Shown in pieces: positions 41,591-52,205 of a stretch of DNA of 64,000 nt. The stretch lies in assembly GCF_030867095.1 (NCBI RefSeq), contig NC_081831.1:20064001-20128000 (forward strand). The letters are read 5' to 3'. Both the position numbers and the translations under genes were made by a program. Positions within the stretch are counted from its first letter, which is position 1. Each line of letters starts with the position of its first letter. Source of the stretch: Alligator mississippiensis (Eukaryota > Chordata > Crocodylia > Alligatoridae). The notes under the pieces were generated by a model that was given only the letters and a program-made list of their open reading frames with translations, was not told where the DNA came from and made no database searches.

Positions 41591-43245
41591 CCTTAGGACC
41601 AAATGGGCAGTAGTGCAGTATAGAGAGTTTCATGACTCCACTCAGTGCTTTTTCCTCCTGTAAGTTGGCACTGGCAGTGGCTGTGCTATGGAGTAGATCC
41701 CTGATTTTAGTGCTCAGCAATGCATGGAAAGCCCATCGTTGGCAGCCTCTGCATAGGTACGCAAACGCACAGAGATTCCCTAGAAACCCACCTCCCCCCA
41801 ACCTATTTTTTCCCCAAGGGGCCCTGCTGTCTGTGTGTATTGTGAATCTATGAGTTGTCAAAATCTTTAGGTATGTTCAATGCAATGTAATGTAATATCA
41901 TTGCACCAGTTTTACCACTCGTGTAAGTAAGTGCAAGTCCTTTGGCCCCATTTCTCCTTAAATGAGTGGTCAGAGAGTTATCTCCCTCTCAAAGCACAGT
42001 GGGCTATTGTGGTGGTTGTGTGGATAGAACCACTGCACCCATCCAGGCTTTCCAGGTGAGGAGCACACATGGCTCCTGTGATCTCTGGAATAAAAAGGAT
42101 ACCTGACATTTTCCCTGCGTTTCTTTTAAATTCTAGAGCTGCAACAGGGATGGAGCCAGACCAAATCATTATCTGTGTCAGCAGCAAAAAAAGATTGCGA
42201 GTGTCTGAGTGAATGCAGAAAAGCAATCCACAATCCACAGGATGCTGAAATGTCATTCAGCCAAGAGCTGCAGATCCAAACTATTACCTGAGGTTTATTC
42301 ATTAGCTATTAAAATTTGAAATTGATTAACTGGTGATACTTTAGGGCTCTTCATTCATTCCAATTCCAATTGCTTTTTATTCCACAGCTTGGGAGTGTCT
42401 GGTACAATCAGCTCTGGTCTAGGGACAAGTGTCATCAGCAGCACAGAATTTAGAGAAAGAGCATCGCAGAAGGCAGGCAATGCACTCTGGTAGGCCAGGT
42501 CTGCATCAGCAAATAGCATCAATCCAACTCTCACTGTAGCTGTACTGAAATGTGCCCCTAGGTGCTATGGATGCTGATTGGAAGGAACAATCTCAGTTAA
42601 TAGAAATCACTGCTTTCCTTTGTCTGAAGTAGGGGTTTCCAAAGATGTAACCTCATTACGTGCTATTGCAAAGACTTAAATTGATCCTAATCTGCAGTGT
42701 AACCAAGGACCTGTCCTATCCTTGACTATACATTTGCAGGCCCACTGTAGCATCATAGTATACTGCTCTTGTAATTTATGATTCCTTTCTTTCTAGGATT
42801 ATCCAAATGCTTTATTATAAAATGTGCCTTGATTAGGCCTCCCAACTAGGACTAGAGGGCTCATTTGTGACCAATAGTATATTTGATGCATTTTGCTTTT
42901 CTCAGTGAGTTGCTCTTGAACAATTTATGATTTGCTTGACTTTGTTTCAGATTTTAAAATGACCAAATAATCCATTGGGTGTTGACAAGATTGTGGGAGG
43001 CATGGGGTTAAACTGTGCAGTTCTTTATCTACCCCTAAGTGGTTTAACTCTTTTTTCTGACAGGGACAGAAAAGCCTGTCATGAAGAAGGCCTTGATCTC
43101 TAGGTATGGAAGATCTATCACTGATGCCTGGAATTCAAAACCGTAGAGGCAGCCCTAGGAAAAAGCTTTTTGTAAATAAAGTCGTCATCACTTTACCTTC
43201 CCAAAAGTACTTAGGAATGTCTGTTTTCCCCCTTATTGTCTATAT

Positions 43246-43400
43246 TTCATAGAATCATAGAGAAGTAGGGCTAGAAGGGACCTCCAGAGGTCATCTAGTC
43301 CAACCCCCTGCCTGAGATGGCAGGATTGTTCCTATCCAAACCATTCTGTCCAAATCCAGTGTTTAACCTATTAGCAAAACTACTACTCAACCCTGACACA
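43246..43400 (-). mobile_element. CR1 LINE 3' end, antisense
   Basis: 'ttcatagaatcatagag' followed by 'gaagggacctccagaggtca' and 'tctagtccaacccc' is the reverse complement of a CR1 3' end. The right border is vague. Confidence 0.85.
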
Positions 43401-43648
43401 CCCAGAAGACATAACATCCCAATCTGCCACACGGAAAGCAGACCATGGCAGCCAACATCCTGCTGCAAAAAGATTGTTAAAGAAAACTCTAATTTATACC
43501 TCCATGAAATACTCACCCACCTGAAACACAACTGTGCTTCATGAAACAAAAGCAGACAATGATTATTTTCAACAACTACTCTTTCTGCCACTGGACATTT
43601 TGGTTGTGCTTTCCAGGTGGTCTGTTCTCAGCCCCACAGTGCTATCCA

Positions 43649-43800
43649 GTAGGGCTGTGCAAAACAAGCATTTCATTTTGGCCAGCGTTTCGACATTTCA
43701 ACAGAACAGTGTTTCATTTCGACTTTTGTTTCGAGTCGAAATGGCTGTTAGTTTTGTTTCGTCGAAACGTTTTGCCATTTCGATGTTTTGCCCATAGGAT
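43649..43800. repeat. TTTCGA-rich palindromic repeat
   Basis: Dense in TTTCGA/TCGAAA. Catttcgact (43715-43724) pairs with agtcgaaatg (43734-43743), and gtttcgtcgaaac (43756-43768) is a near-perfect palindrome. It starts 'agggctgtgcaaaac', similar in style to the repeat at 1-150. It runs directly into the tandem repeat that follows. Confidence 0.6.
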
Positions 43801-43859
43801 ATAATGGGGAAGGTTGAAACAGGCTATAACTTTGTCATTTCTGGCCAGACTTGGATGAA

Positions 43860-44240
43860 ACTTGCAGGACTGATAGCCTCATCTAAAATCATGACGCCTG
43901 CCAAGTTTCAAGGAAATAGGTGCAGGGAGTTTGGAGAAACTGCACCCCAAAATTTTGAGAGAAAAACTCATGTCACTTGTACGTGTGAAGCCACAGCAGG
44001 GTCAAAACTGCAGGCCTGCTATCCCCTGCTGAGACAATGAAGCCTGACAAGTTTCAATGAGTTAGGTGTAGGGGGTTCAGAGAAATTGCACCCCAAAATT
44101 CTGAGAGCCAAACTCATGTCACTTGTATGTGCAAAGCCACAGTGGGGTCAAAACTGCAGGCCTGCTAGCCCCTGCTGCAGCCACACAACCTGCCAGCTCT
44201 CAACGACATAGGTGCAGCAGGGCTCGGGGTTCTGGGTCCC
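43860..44240. repeat. Tandem repeat, unit 146 bp, about 2.5 copies
   Basis: 'ctcatgtcacttgta' recurs 146 bp apart (43967 and 44113) and 'caggcctgct' recurs at 44011 and 44157, the same spacing. A third partial unit follows ('cctgccagctctcaacgaca', 'taggtgcag'). Units carry 'gccaagtttcaa', 'taggtgcaggg' and 'ctgcaccccaaaat'. Confidence 0.85.
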
Positions 44241-47011
44241 TGTACTTCTGGCTGTCAACAGGCAAACTCGTGACATGGGTGCTTGTGACACTGTGTCTGT
44301 GTTCAGGTGCGCCCTTCCTGGTGCTGGGACCTCTGCACAGCACGGCAGCGTGCCCCAGTGAGGCCTCCTCCCCTACAGCCTCATCCCAGTTCACCACTGT
44401 AAAGAATGGCAGGTGAAAATAATGTAGCTGGCTCAACAACAATAGACCCAGCAGCATCTCAGGTAGCCAAACAGAGCTGTCACAGAGCTTTTCTTGTTAT
44501 AGAGGAATTGGCAGCAAGAAGTAAAGATAGTATCCAGGGAAAGCACCCTTTCTCTGCAACATGCTGGAGAACCTGGTACCCAGTTTCAGTGGCTCATGCA
44601 CCCAGGTGTCCAGTCCTTGCTTGCTGTGCTGTTATACTTGCATACTAGTGGTGCAGTGATTCCCTTATGGAATGGGAAATACTGGTGTGAGAAAGCTTTA
44701 TACTGGTATACCTGGGTCCATGCTAAATGTACAGGCATGTCTATGAGGTAGTTAGCTATGTGAACCTCTAAAGAGTCACCCTGCCATGTTCTGCCTGACT
44801 TCAGACTAACTGGTTCAGAGAGGCCTGAGCTTTCATAGGCAATGGGCAGCTTTGCCATACAAGAGGTATCCCTCAAGATCTCACTGGACTGCTATTCTTC
44901 CATCATGGCTTCCTCAGGACCTAGAAGCTAGTTTTGGTGACCCAGTCTGTGGAAGATGCCAATGTGGAAGACCTCCTCGTGGAACCACTACTATATAATA
45001 CAATACTCACCGTTAGTGGACGGGGTTGGAAATCCATTCTCACAAGGCTCATAGGGTCACCCACACACCACCCCACCAATCACTCTAGGAAGTGAAAGCC
45101 AGCCTGTAACCCCCATAATATTCTCTTATCTCAAGCAAATCCTGTTGGAAGATGCCCCCTACCCACTTCTAACTTCTGTTATTGGGTCCTGTCCCACCAG
45201 CACCCCACACAACCCTCCCATTCAGTATCCTGGCAGTTGGCTTCCTGTAAACATACACATGTACTCAGGTTCAACATGATCTACTTCCTTACTCGTTGTC
45301 CTACTTCAACACCAAGCATTAGGACTTTCTGTCACTTGTGGATGATGAGGATCCTGGTTTATCAGTCTTTACTTTATCCTGTTCCCACCAGTTATAAACT
45401 GGAGGCCCCTGCATGAGGACAGACTTGTTATTAGCATGGGTTTCAGCATCTCCTAATGTTTGACTGTCCTGTGGGGAAAGAGGGATGCTGGTACACCCCT
45501 AAATAGAGGAAGTCAGGCTGGCTAGATGAGGGCGTTGGGGAGGAAGCCCAAGTTTCAACTTCTCCAGAACCACATGCTGAGCTTCTGGCTGCCCTACCCG
45601 CTCACAAACTCATCTTTGCATTTCCCACCTGAGGCCCCACAAAGTCACAAGACCTCCTCATTAATCTTCCTTCACACTCCCTGCATCCAGGAAAGTCATA
45701 GTGTGTATGTGGTGGCAAAGAGGTTCACTTACAGCATAGGAGGATGACACTCCCTGTTCTCAGTTCCCGTCTCCAAACCTGGCCCAGCCCGGCGTTGTAA
45801 CTGGAGGGCTAGCACAGCTCTAGCTGCTGGTGAAACTGAATCTTTGTGATGTCACTGCTACTATAGAAACCAGGAGTCAACACAGTGAACATCGGGTTTG
45901 GCAGTAAAAGAGCATGGGAAGTTGGGAAAGGCAACATCAAGTCTGGCAGGGTCATCACAGCAGGTCAACTGACAGAAAAACACTTTACGGTCCTATTGGA
46001 AGATACCCCCTACCCCCCGTCTAACCTCTGTCATTGAGTCCAAAGATGTCTCAGAAATCTGCAAAGATGTCTCAGGGAGCTGACTGACTACCCAGTCAGG
46101 CAAGTATGAGTAAAGTAGACCTCTACAAACCTGAAGGACAGAAGGACCAGGACTAGGACTAAGTGATCTGTTTTGTGAACATCTCCAGTCTGAATGTAAA
46201 AGACAAAATCTGAAAGCAAAGAAAGCTGCAAACTAGTCCAGCAACATCTCTGAACATTCAAATGAACTAGAAAATATGGAGGAAAAGGAGGTCATTGTAA
46301 TAAAAGACAACGAGGAACAAAATCAGTCGAAGGCTGAAGGAGCAGTTTGTCTTTTTAAACAAGGTTCAACTGATGAACTTAGTATTGTGAACTAAGTGAA
46401 ATGCACACCTCTGAGATTTGCTTCCTTTTTTCCTTGTCTTTTCCCGAGCCATGCACTGGGACTCTGTTTTCAATGACATAAATGCTAGACTTCATATATC
46501 TATTCAGCAGTGCTTTTCTGAAGGCTTGCATAAAGATGACTGAGATTTGCTTCCTTCTTTTTCCTCGTCTTTTCCAATTGTCTTCATGGCATAAAACTAA
46601 TACAAACAAGATTTGCTTTGTGAACATAAATGTAATTATTTAAAGGTTGTTAAATTCCACGCTTCCCTTCACTATTTCACCGTTTCAGCTTCTCCTGCAG
46701 CAATCCTGAACATCTTCTCCAATACCATCACACCTTTCCCTCCCCAGCATTTAACACCTTCCCTTTGAGTTCTCTCTCCCAAATCCTTAAAGATTATCTC
46801 TGAAAATAATGGGAATCATGTTGATTCAAACACTTTAAGAAAGTTTTTGGACAATATCAAGATGAATGCCTTCTTGTCCCCAACTTTGTAAAAAGGTTCT
46901 TGCTTAGAGGAATGGGATGCTTGCAATGTTCTCTTTTGCCAGAAAGCCATAAAACTGTGCAAAGCAATTGAACCTGAACCTGAATCTGAGAACTAAAGAA
47001 ATGCTCTATCC
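44241..47011. other. Intergenic with weak local duplications
   Basis: A diverged 45-bp direct repeat is at 45146-45191 and 45996-46041. A local duplication is at 46407-46575. No coding region with splice context or similarity was found; the runs of open frame are short. Confidence 0.6.
46407..46575. repeat. Direct duplication of a pyrimidine-rich 38-bp unit
   Basis: 'ctgagatttgcttcctt' followed by 'ccttgtcttttcc' at 46411-46444 recurs as 'ctgagatttgcttcctt' and 'cctcgtcttttcc' at about 46540-46575. Confidence 0.75.
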
Positions 47012-47060
47012 CAGGAGTGTCAAACTCATGGGATCCCAAGGTCCAGATGAGGGTCGCTGG
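47012..47060. mobile_element. Left end of a hAT-like element
   Basis: CAGGAGTGTCAAACTCATG resembles the CAGGGGTGTCAAACTCATG terminus of hAT families. No matching right end was found nearby. Confidence 0.4.
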
Positions 47061-47731
47061 GCTGGTGTGTGGGTGGGATTTCACTTCGTAAGATTGACTC
47101 CTCAAACATGGCGAGAATGGAAATTTTGGGCCTGTTTTATTTGCCGCATGTAGCTGCCTGCCTGTTTATTTCCAGATGCTTGTTACTGTGTTTTATTAAC
47201 TGTTTCCATTTAATAACTGAACTTGCCCCCTATGGTGATGATGTCAAGGACTGCTTTCTGCCTTGTACAATAATCCATTCATATAAAACAGCTAAATGGT
47301 TTCCATGGGAACCTGGGAGCTCAGCTCACTGTACAGTGGCAAATTCCCATTTACGTTCTGTGGATAAATATTGCACCCAGCTCTCAGTGAGAGCACACTT
47401 GGGACATTGTGCTGAGGCTGGAAATGAGCAGCTGTTTGAGTCTCTTGGCCTAGAAAAATAGAAATCTTTAGTAAAAGGCAAAAGATTTATGCAATCTTGA
47501 AAATCGGTGGCAAGAAGGAACAAAACTGAAGAACTTCCTTTATCATATGCATGCCAGATGCCAAATGCCCTCAAAGACTTATAAGCAGAGACGTCAAGCA
47601 TGAGACTGGCTGGGGCATAGCCACAGTGGGCTCTGCATGGCTCTGACATAACAGGATCACTCAATTTACTGACCGCGCTGAGTTTCATGGGGATCCATAC
47701 ATTTTTTAATCCACTGGTTATATCACTGGCT

Positions 47732-48154
47732 GAGCATATCTACACGTGTAGTTACGCACGCCTAAACTTAATGTGCCTTTGTTTAAGGCGTATTAAAGGT
47801 GATTTAGATGCATGTCTACATGTAGATGCGCTAATGCACATTAAGGCACATTAAATTTAGGCTGGCATAACTAAGCTGCATTAGCCCACATGTAGCCATG
47901 CTAATACACAGTGTATGGATTGCACACCGCATTAATGCACATTAAGCATTTACACGTGGGCTAATGCGACTTAGGTATACCAGCTTCAATTTGGTCCTTG
48001 CTTTAAGCAGGTATCAAATTTAGGCAGGATTAGCCTAAAATCACCATTTTTAAGGTGCATTAAGGGCACACGTGTGGACATGCACCCTTAATGCACCTTA
48101 AAAATGGCAATTTTAGGCTAATCCTGCCTAAAAGGGGCACATGTAGACAAGCCT
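47732..48154. mobile_element. Palindromic MITE, copy 2, with long internal hairpin
   Basis: Ends gagcatatctacacgtg and cacatgtagacaagcc pair imperfectly, and internal phrases ('gcctaaacttaatg', 'gctaatgcacatt') match copy 1 at 14363-14775. Near its right end, 48021-48068 and 48081-48130 form a nearly perfect inverted repeat with 48- to 50-bp arms and a 12-nt loop. Confidence 0.75.
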
Positions 48155-48723
48155 GCTGTTACATTTCACACAGTTGCTCCTATGTCAAGCCGGATACCTT
48201 GTATGTGACTAGAGAATATCTTACAGGGAGACAGCCAGTCTTAATCTGAAGATGCCAGCGGATGGAGGACCAACTTTTTCTTTCAGGAAATTGTCCAGTA
48301 ACTAATTACGCTCGTTGTTAAATATTGGTGCCTTATTACTAATTTGATTTTCAGCTTCCAGCACTTGATCTAAGTTTGACCTCTGCTAAATTGGAGCCCC
48401 TCAGTGCAGGGCATTGCTCTGCTTTTCCCTGGTAGGTACTTCAACAATCAAATTCCCTCCCAATCTTGCATATAAACTAGAGGAGCTTGAGCAGTTGCTC
48501 TAGGCCTTCAATATTTTGTATGTTTGCTTGCTGCCCTGCCCAAACATTTCCACATTCTTTCCAAAATGAGGCCTACAAAACTGTGTGCTATTCTCACTGC
48601 TGCCATAGACAAAGGCAAAATTACCTTTCCATCTTTAATTGCCACTTCATATGCACAGGGATAGTGTCAACCCTTTTTTCCCATAGCATCACACTGAGAG
48701 GTCAAAGGGTTTTTGCCCATTAT

Positions 48724-49267
48724 TAGGGACCCACCAAATTCATGGCAGAAGTGGGCTGTGTGGCAGCACCTTTAATATTGCAGGTCCACCCCCCCTACTG
48801 CTGACTGGTGGAGGGGCCCCGCTTGCTCGTGTTTGGTAGGAAAGCAAAAACTGCAGTTTTAAATATGACCCCATTTTTGCCTCCTGCTGCAGACTGGCCA
48901 AGGGGCCCAGGCAGCCCTGCTGCTTGCGGCTGACCAGCAGGGAGGCAAAAACAGCATTGTGTTTAAAACTGCGGTTTTCACTTCCCTGATGACCCGAAAG
49001 AGAAAACTGCAGTTTTAAACATGATGCTGTGTTTGCCTCCCTGCTGGTCAGCAGCAAGCAGCAGAGTTGTTGGTGCCCCTTGGCCAATCAGCAGCTGGAG
49101 GCAAAAATGGCACTGTATTTAAAACTGCAGTTTTCACCCCCTTGCCAATCATGAGCGAGTGGGGCCCCATCACCAACAAGTGGCGGGGGAGAGCCATGTG
49201 GGGGAACCTGCAAGATTAAAGGTACTCTTACGCAGCCCGCATCTGACTTGAATTTGGTAGCTCCCTA
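48724..49267. mobile_element. hAT-type element with 35-bp inverted ends and palindromic core
   Basis: The left end TAGGGACCCACCAAATTCAT is answered at the right by a sequence whose complement reads TAGGGAGCTACCAAATTCAA, and pairing continues to 'gggctg'. The flanks cccattat and cccatcat match at 7 of 8, a hAT-size duplication. The core holds several 'aaaactgcagttttaaa' palindromes and the two halves pair with each other. No transposase frame. Confidence 0.88.
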
Positions 49268-49433
49268 CCCATCATGCCCCTTCAGTCCTCCCCAGAGTTG
49301 TTGTTTTGAGGTGCTTGGAGGTTGGGGCAGTTCCCAACCTGCCTCCTGCCTGCTGTCCCTTTTGGGGTTCAGGCTGTTGGGCCGGGGTGCTCTCAGAGAC
49401 TGCTGTCTGCAGCCAGCCTCCTGAGCTCAGGTG

Positions 49434-50052
49434 TGATGCAGAAAGAATGACTAGATTTCGAGTTCGGTGGTGAAAGCTCAGATAGGTTTATTGTCTCTTA
49501 GGGCGATAGTGGGTCCATACAGCAATCAGCCTGGCTCAGCAAAACTCCCGAGACCATGGTAAGCAACACATTATGTGTACAGACAAAAGGGTAACCCCTG
49601 GTTTTATAGCCAAGATTCCCCCTCTCCGTGCCAATTCTTCTCTCTCTCTCTGTTGAGATGTCCCTTTATACTTGTCTCTTTGCCAAGTCCAGACACCTGC
49701 AGTTCCTTCCTTGCCAACTGTAGCTCCGTGTCCAAATTTGGGCACCTAGAGCTCTCTCCCTGATGAGTCTGGGCTTTTCTAGCTCCCTCCCAACTGAATT
49801 TGAGTATCTTCAGCTTACCCCAGCTAAATACAGCTCACCTCATTATCTCTACTTTAATAGCGAGTTCTAACTTTTTACTCCTCAACTTGTTCAGCTATTG
49901 TTTCTTACTTTGAATTAGAGTTTTTGTTGACTGCATCTTTTACCAGGTCCTCCAATGGTCAGTGAAGCCTGTTACTCCCAAGGTCCTTTGTGGTGTCCTA
50001 CCTTAACTATAGCTTAGCAGAACTATGGCCTAGCATAACCAAAACTCCTACA
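49434..50052 (-). mobile_element. LTR fossil, minus strand (borders approximate)
   Basis: Read on the minus strand it starts TGTAGGAGTTTTGG, carries a TATA box (TATAAAA, complement of 49602-49608) and, about 110 bp later, AATAAA (complement of 49487-49492), then ends near ...GCATCA. This is the layout of a retroviral-type LTR. No internal region was recognised and the target duplication is not resolved, so borders may be off by a few bases. Confidence 0.6.
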
Positions 50053-50439
50053 AGTGTCACTTTTCTCCACAGTATAGTTCCCCATTCCACTGGCATGGCC
50101 TGCATCCATGGGTCCTACATTGGTGACCTATGTGGAGGGCGGGAGGAAGGGGAGGGGTTGTTTTTTGATCTGGGTGGCTCGGTATGACTGGCAAAGCATG
50201 AGTAGGGTGATATATCCTGCCAGTCTTCGTGCCACCCACATATTTTAGTTGCAGAGTATTTATTTTTCCTTCTAGATCATTGATGAAAAGGTTAATCGTT
50301 GAGGGCTTCCTGTTCACAAGAGGTCAGACACAGGAGTTGCACATGCTCAGGAACAGCGACAGGCAGCAGGTAACGAACCATGTGCAGATGGCATCAGTTT
50401 CTACATCACACTCGCTGCAGCAGTAGTGTCAACAGCAGC

Positions 50440-50630
50440 AACCAGCCTATCTGTGTCTTAGTTTCCCACCCTGTTGTTAAATGAAGATAATTAACCCAAC
50501 TTGCCTGGTGTCCAATTGAATGGCAGGCAAACTGAAGCCCAGAGAAGTGAATTGATTTGCTCTAGGTCGCACAATATCTGACTGACAAAGGCAGTAATAG
50601 AAAAGCCCCTAAAAGTACCCAGGGGAGTGC
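50440..50630. repeat. MIR/L2-like SINE fragment
   Basis: 'tgtcttagtttcccaccctg', 'aactgaagcccagagaagtg' and 'tctaggtcgcaca' follow the order of MIR/L2 3' sequence. Confidence 0.45.
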
Positions 50631-52094
50631 CTTAACCACCAGACTTTCAGCATTCCAGAGACTAGTGCTCTCATTCCCTCTTGCTTGCAGCTGTTTCACT
50701 TTGTGCTAATTAAATATTCACCGGCTGACGAAGAAAGAGCATAGCTCGAGTCTACTAGTTAGGGAATTCAGATGGGGGAGCGCTGGGCTCCAGGCCCTTC
50801 TCCACTGAGTATGTCACTTTTGTATTAAATATTCAGTGCCCTCACTACTACACGACAGCAGCATGCTCCCTCCCGGACACATTCTCTCCTGCTCTGGCTC
50901 AGTGACTGTTCAAGCGTTCCACGCAAGGTGGGACAGCCTCAGTTAAAGGGAATCAAGTGCCTCTGCTTAAACCATAGCACCCTCTGTTTATCTCTGGGGC
51001 ACTCTCCTGTGACATGAGGCTCCTAATCCCTTCCTGCTGAAGCCAGGGAGTCCTGATCGTCTTGATGGAGGAAGGGCCTGGTGGAAAGCAAGAATCTGTT
51101 ATGCAAGTAAAGGCTGCACCATGAGTCATACAGGCAAGGGAGGGCTTTGGGAAGGGAGAACTGAGATGAGGAGCATTTGGTTTCATTTAATATTCCAGGA
51201 GGGCTCAGGGCTGGAGGAACATTGATCATAATGAATCAGGCTGTTCCCTGTTTGGGGCATCCCCAGGCAGGCAGAGTTTCTTCCTAGTCAGTTTGTGGAA
51301 CTGGGAGGGGGTCCAGTCCCTGTAATCTGGATGCTGAGCACTGTCTGGTCAGATCTCTGCATGTTCCATGCTCGGGGCCCTGCCCAGAAGTCTCTGGCAT
51401 CGGCTGTGCTCAGTGCATATTTACATCCCAAGACATTTCAATTCAAGAGGTCACCATGCAGGGCTTCATGTGCTCAGGCAATGGCCACACATAATCTGGA
51501 AAGGCAGAGGAGGAAGACTGTTAGACTACCAGAAAAGAGCTGGACCTTTAACCAAGAAAAGCTGCTCACTGCATTGTGCCTTAGGATTCACTGAGTAACT
51601 CTGGGGAAAAATGGATGATCTAGCAGGTCTGGCCTTTAGACAGACCAAGTTCAAGTCCCAGCTGCGCTGCTGACTCCCTGTGAGGTCTTCTGTGCTGTAC
51701 TTTGCCAAGGGCTTGTGAAGATACATTTATAGTGACTGAGGACCTCCACTTACAGCATGCATTCGCACCGGTGTAATTGATAGTGGTTTTGTACATGGAT
51801 GGCAGTTACACCAGGATCCAAAGCAGGCCGATGACCAGCTCTGCCAGGGTGGCTGTGCATAGGTGCTTTCATCACACGCTATCATTAAGAGCTAGGGAAG
51901 CATATACTAGCCTGTACTTAGATGGGAAGTACTCTTTTACACACTCCGACAGGAGTTGAAGAGCGTCCCTACGGGCCTGTCCAAATGGATGACTTCAGCA
52001 TCTACCTATTAACTTCAATAGGTTTTGGATCAGGCTTTTCATTTGGAAAAGCCTGCTCCCACACAAATGGTTTGGCAGGCAAGTCTAGTACTTC

Positions 52095-52205
52095 AAGCCA
52101 GCAGCACAGGAGACCTGGGTTATTTCCCTCAACACTGGCAACAGTGACATTGGGCAAGTAACCTAGCTTCCTTAGCTTCCCCATTTCTACAATGGAGTGA
52201 CATTG
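52095..52205 (+). repeat. MIR SINE fragment
   Basis: 'gtgacattgggcaagtaacc', 'agcttccccatttctacaat' closely follow the MIR core and 3' segment. Confidence 0.6.

Larger units (their letters stand above)
40387..43245. other. Intergenic with hAT elements
   Basis: Two related hAT copies lie at 40949-41123 and 41283-41590. From 41.6 to 43.2 kb nothing was recognised. Confidence 0.65.
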
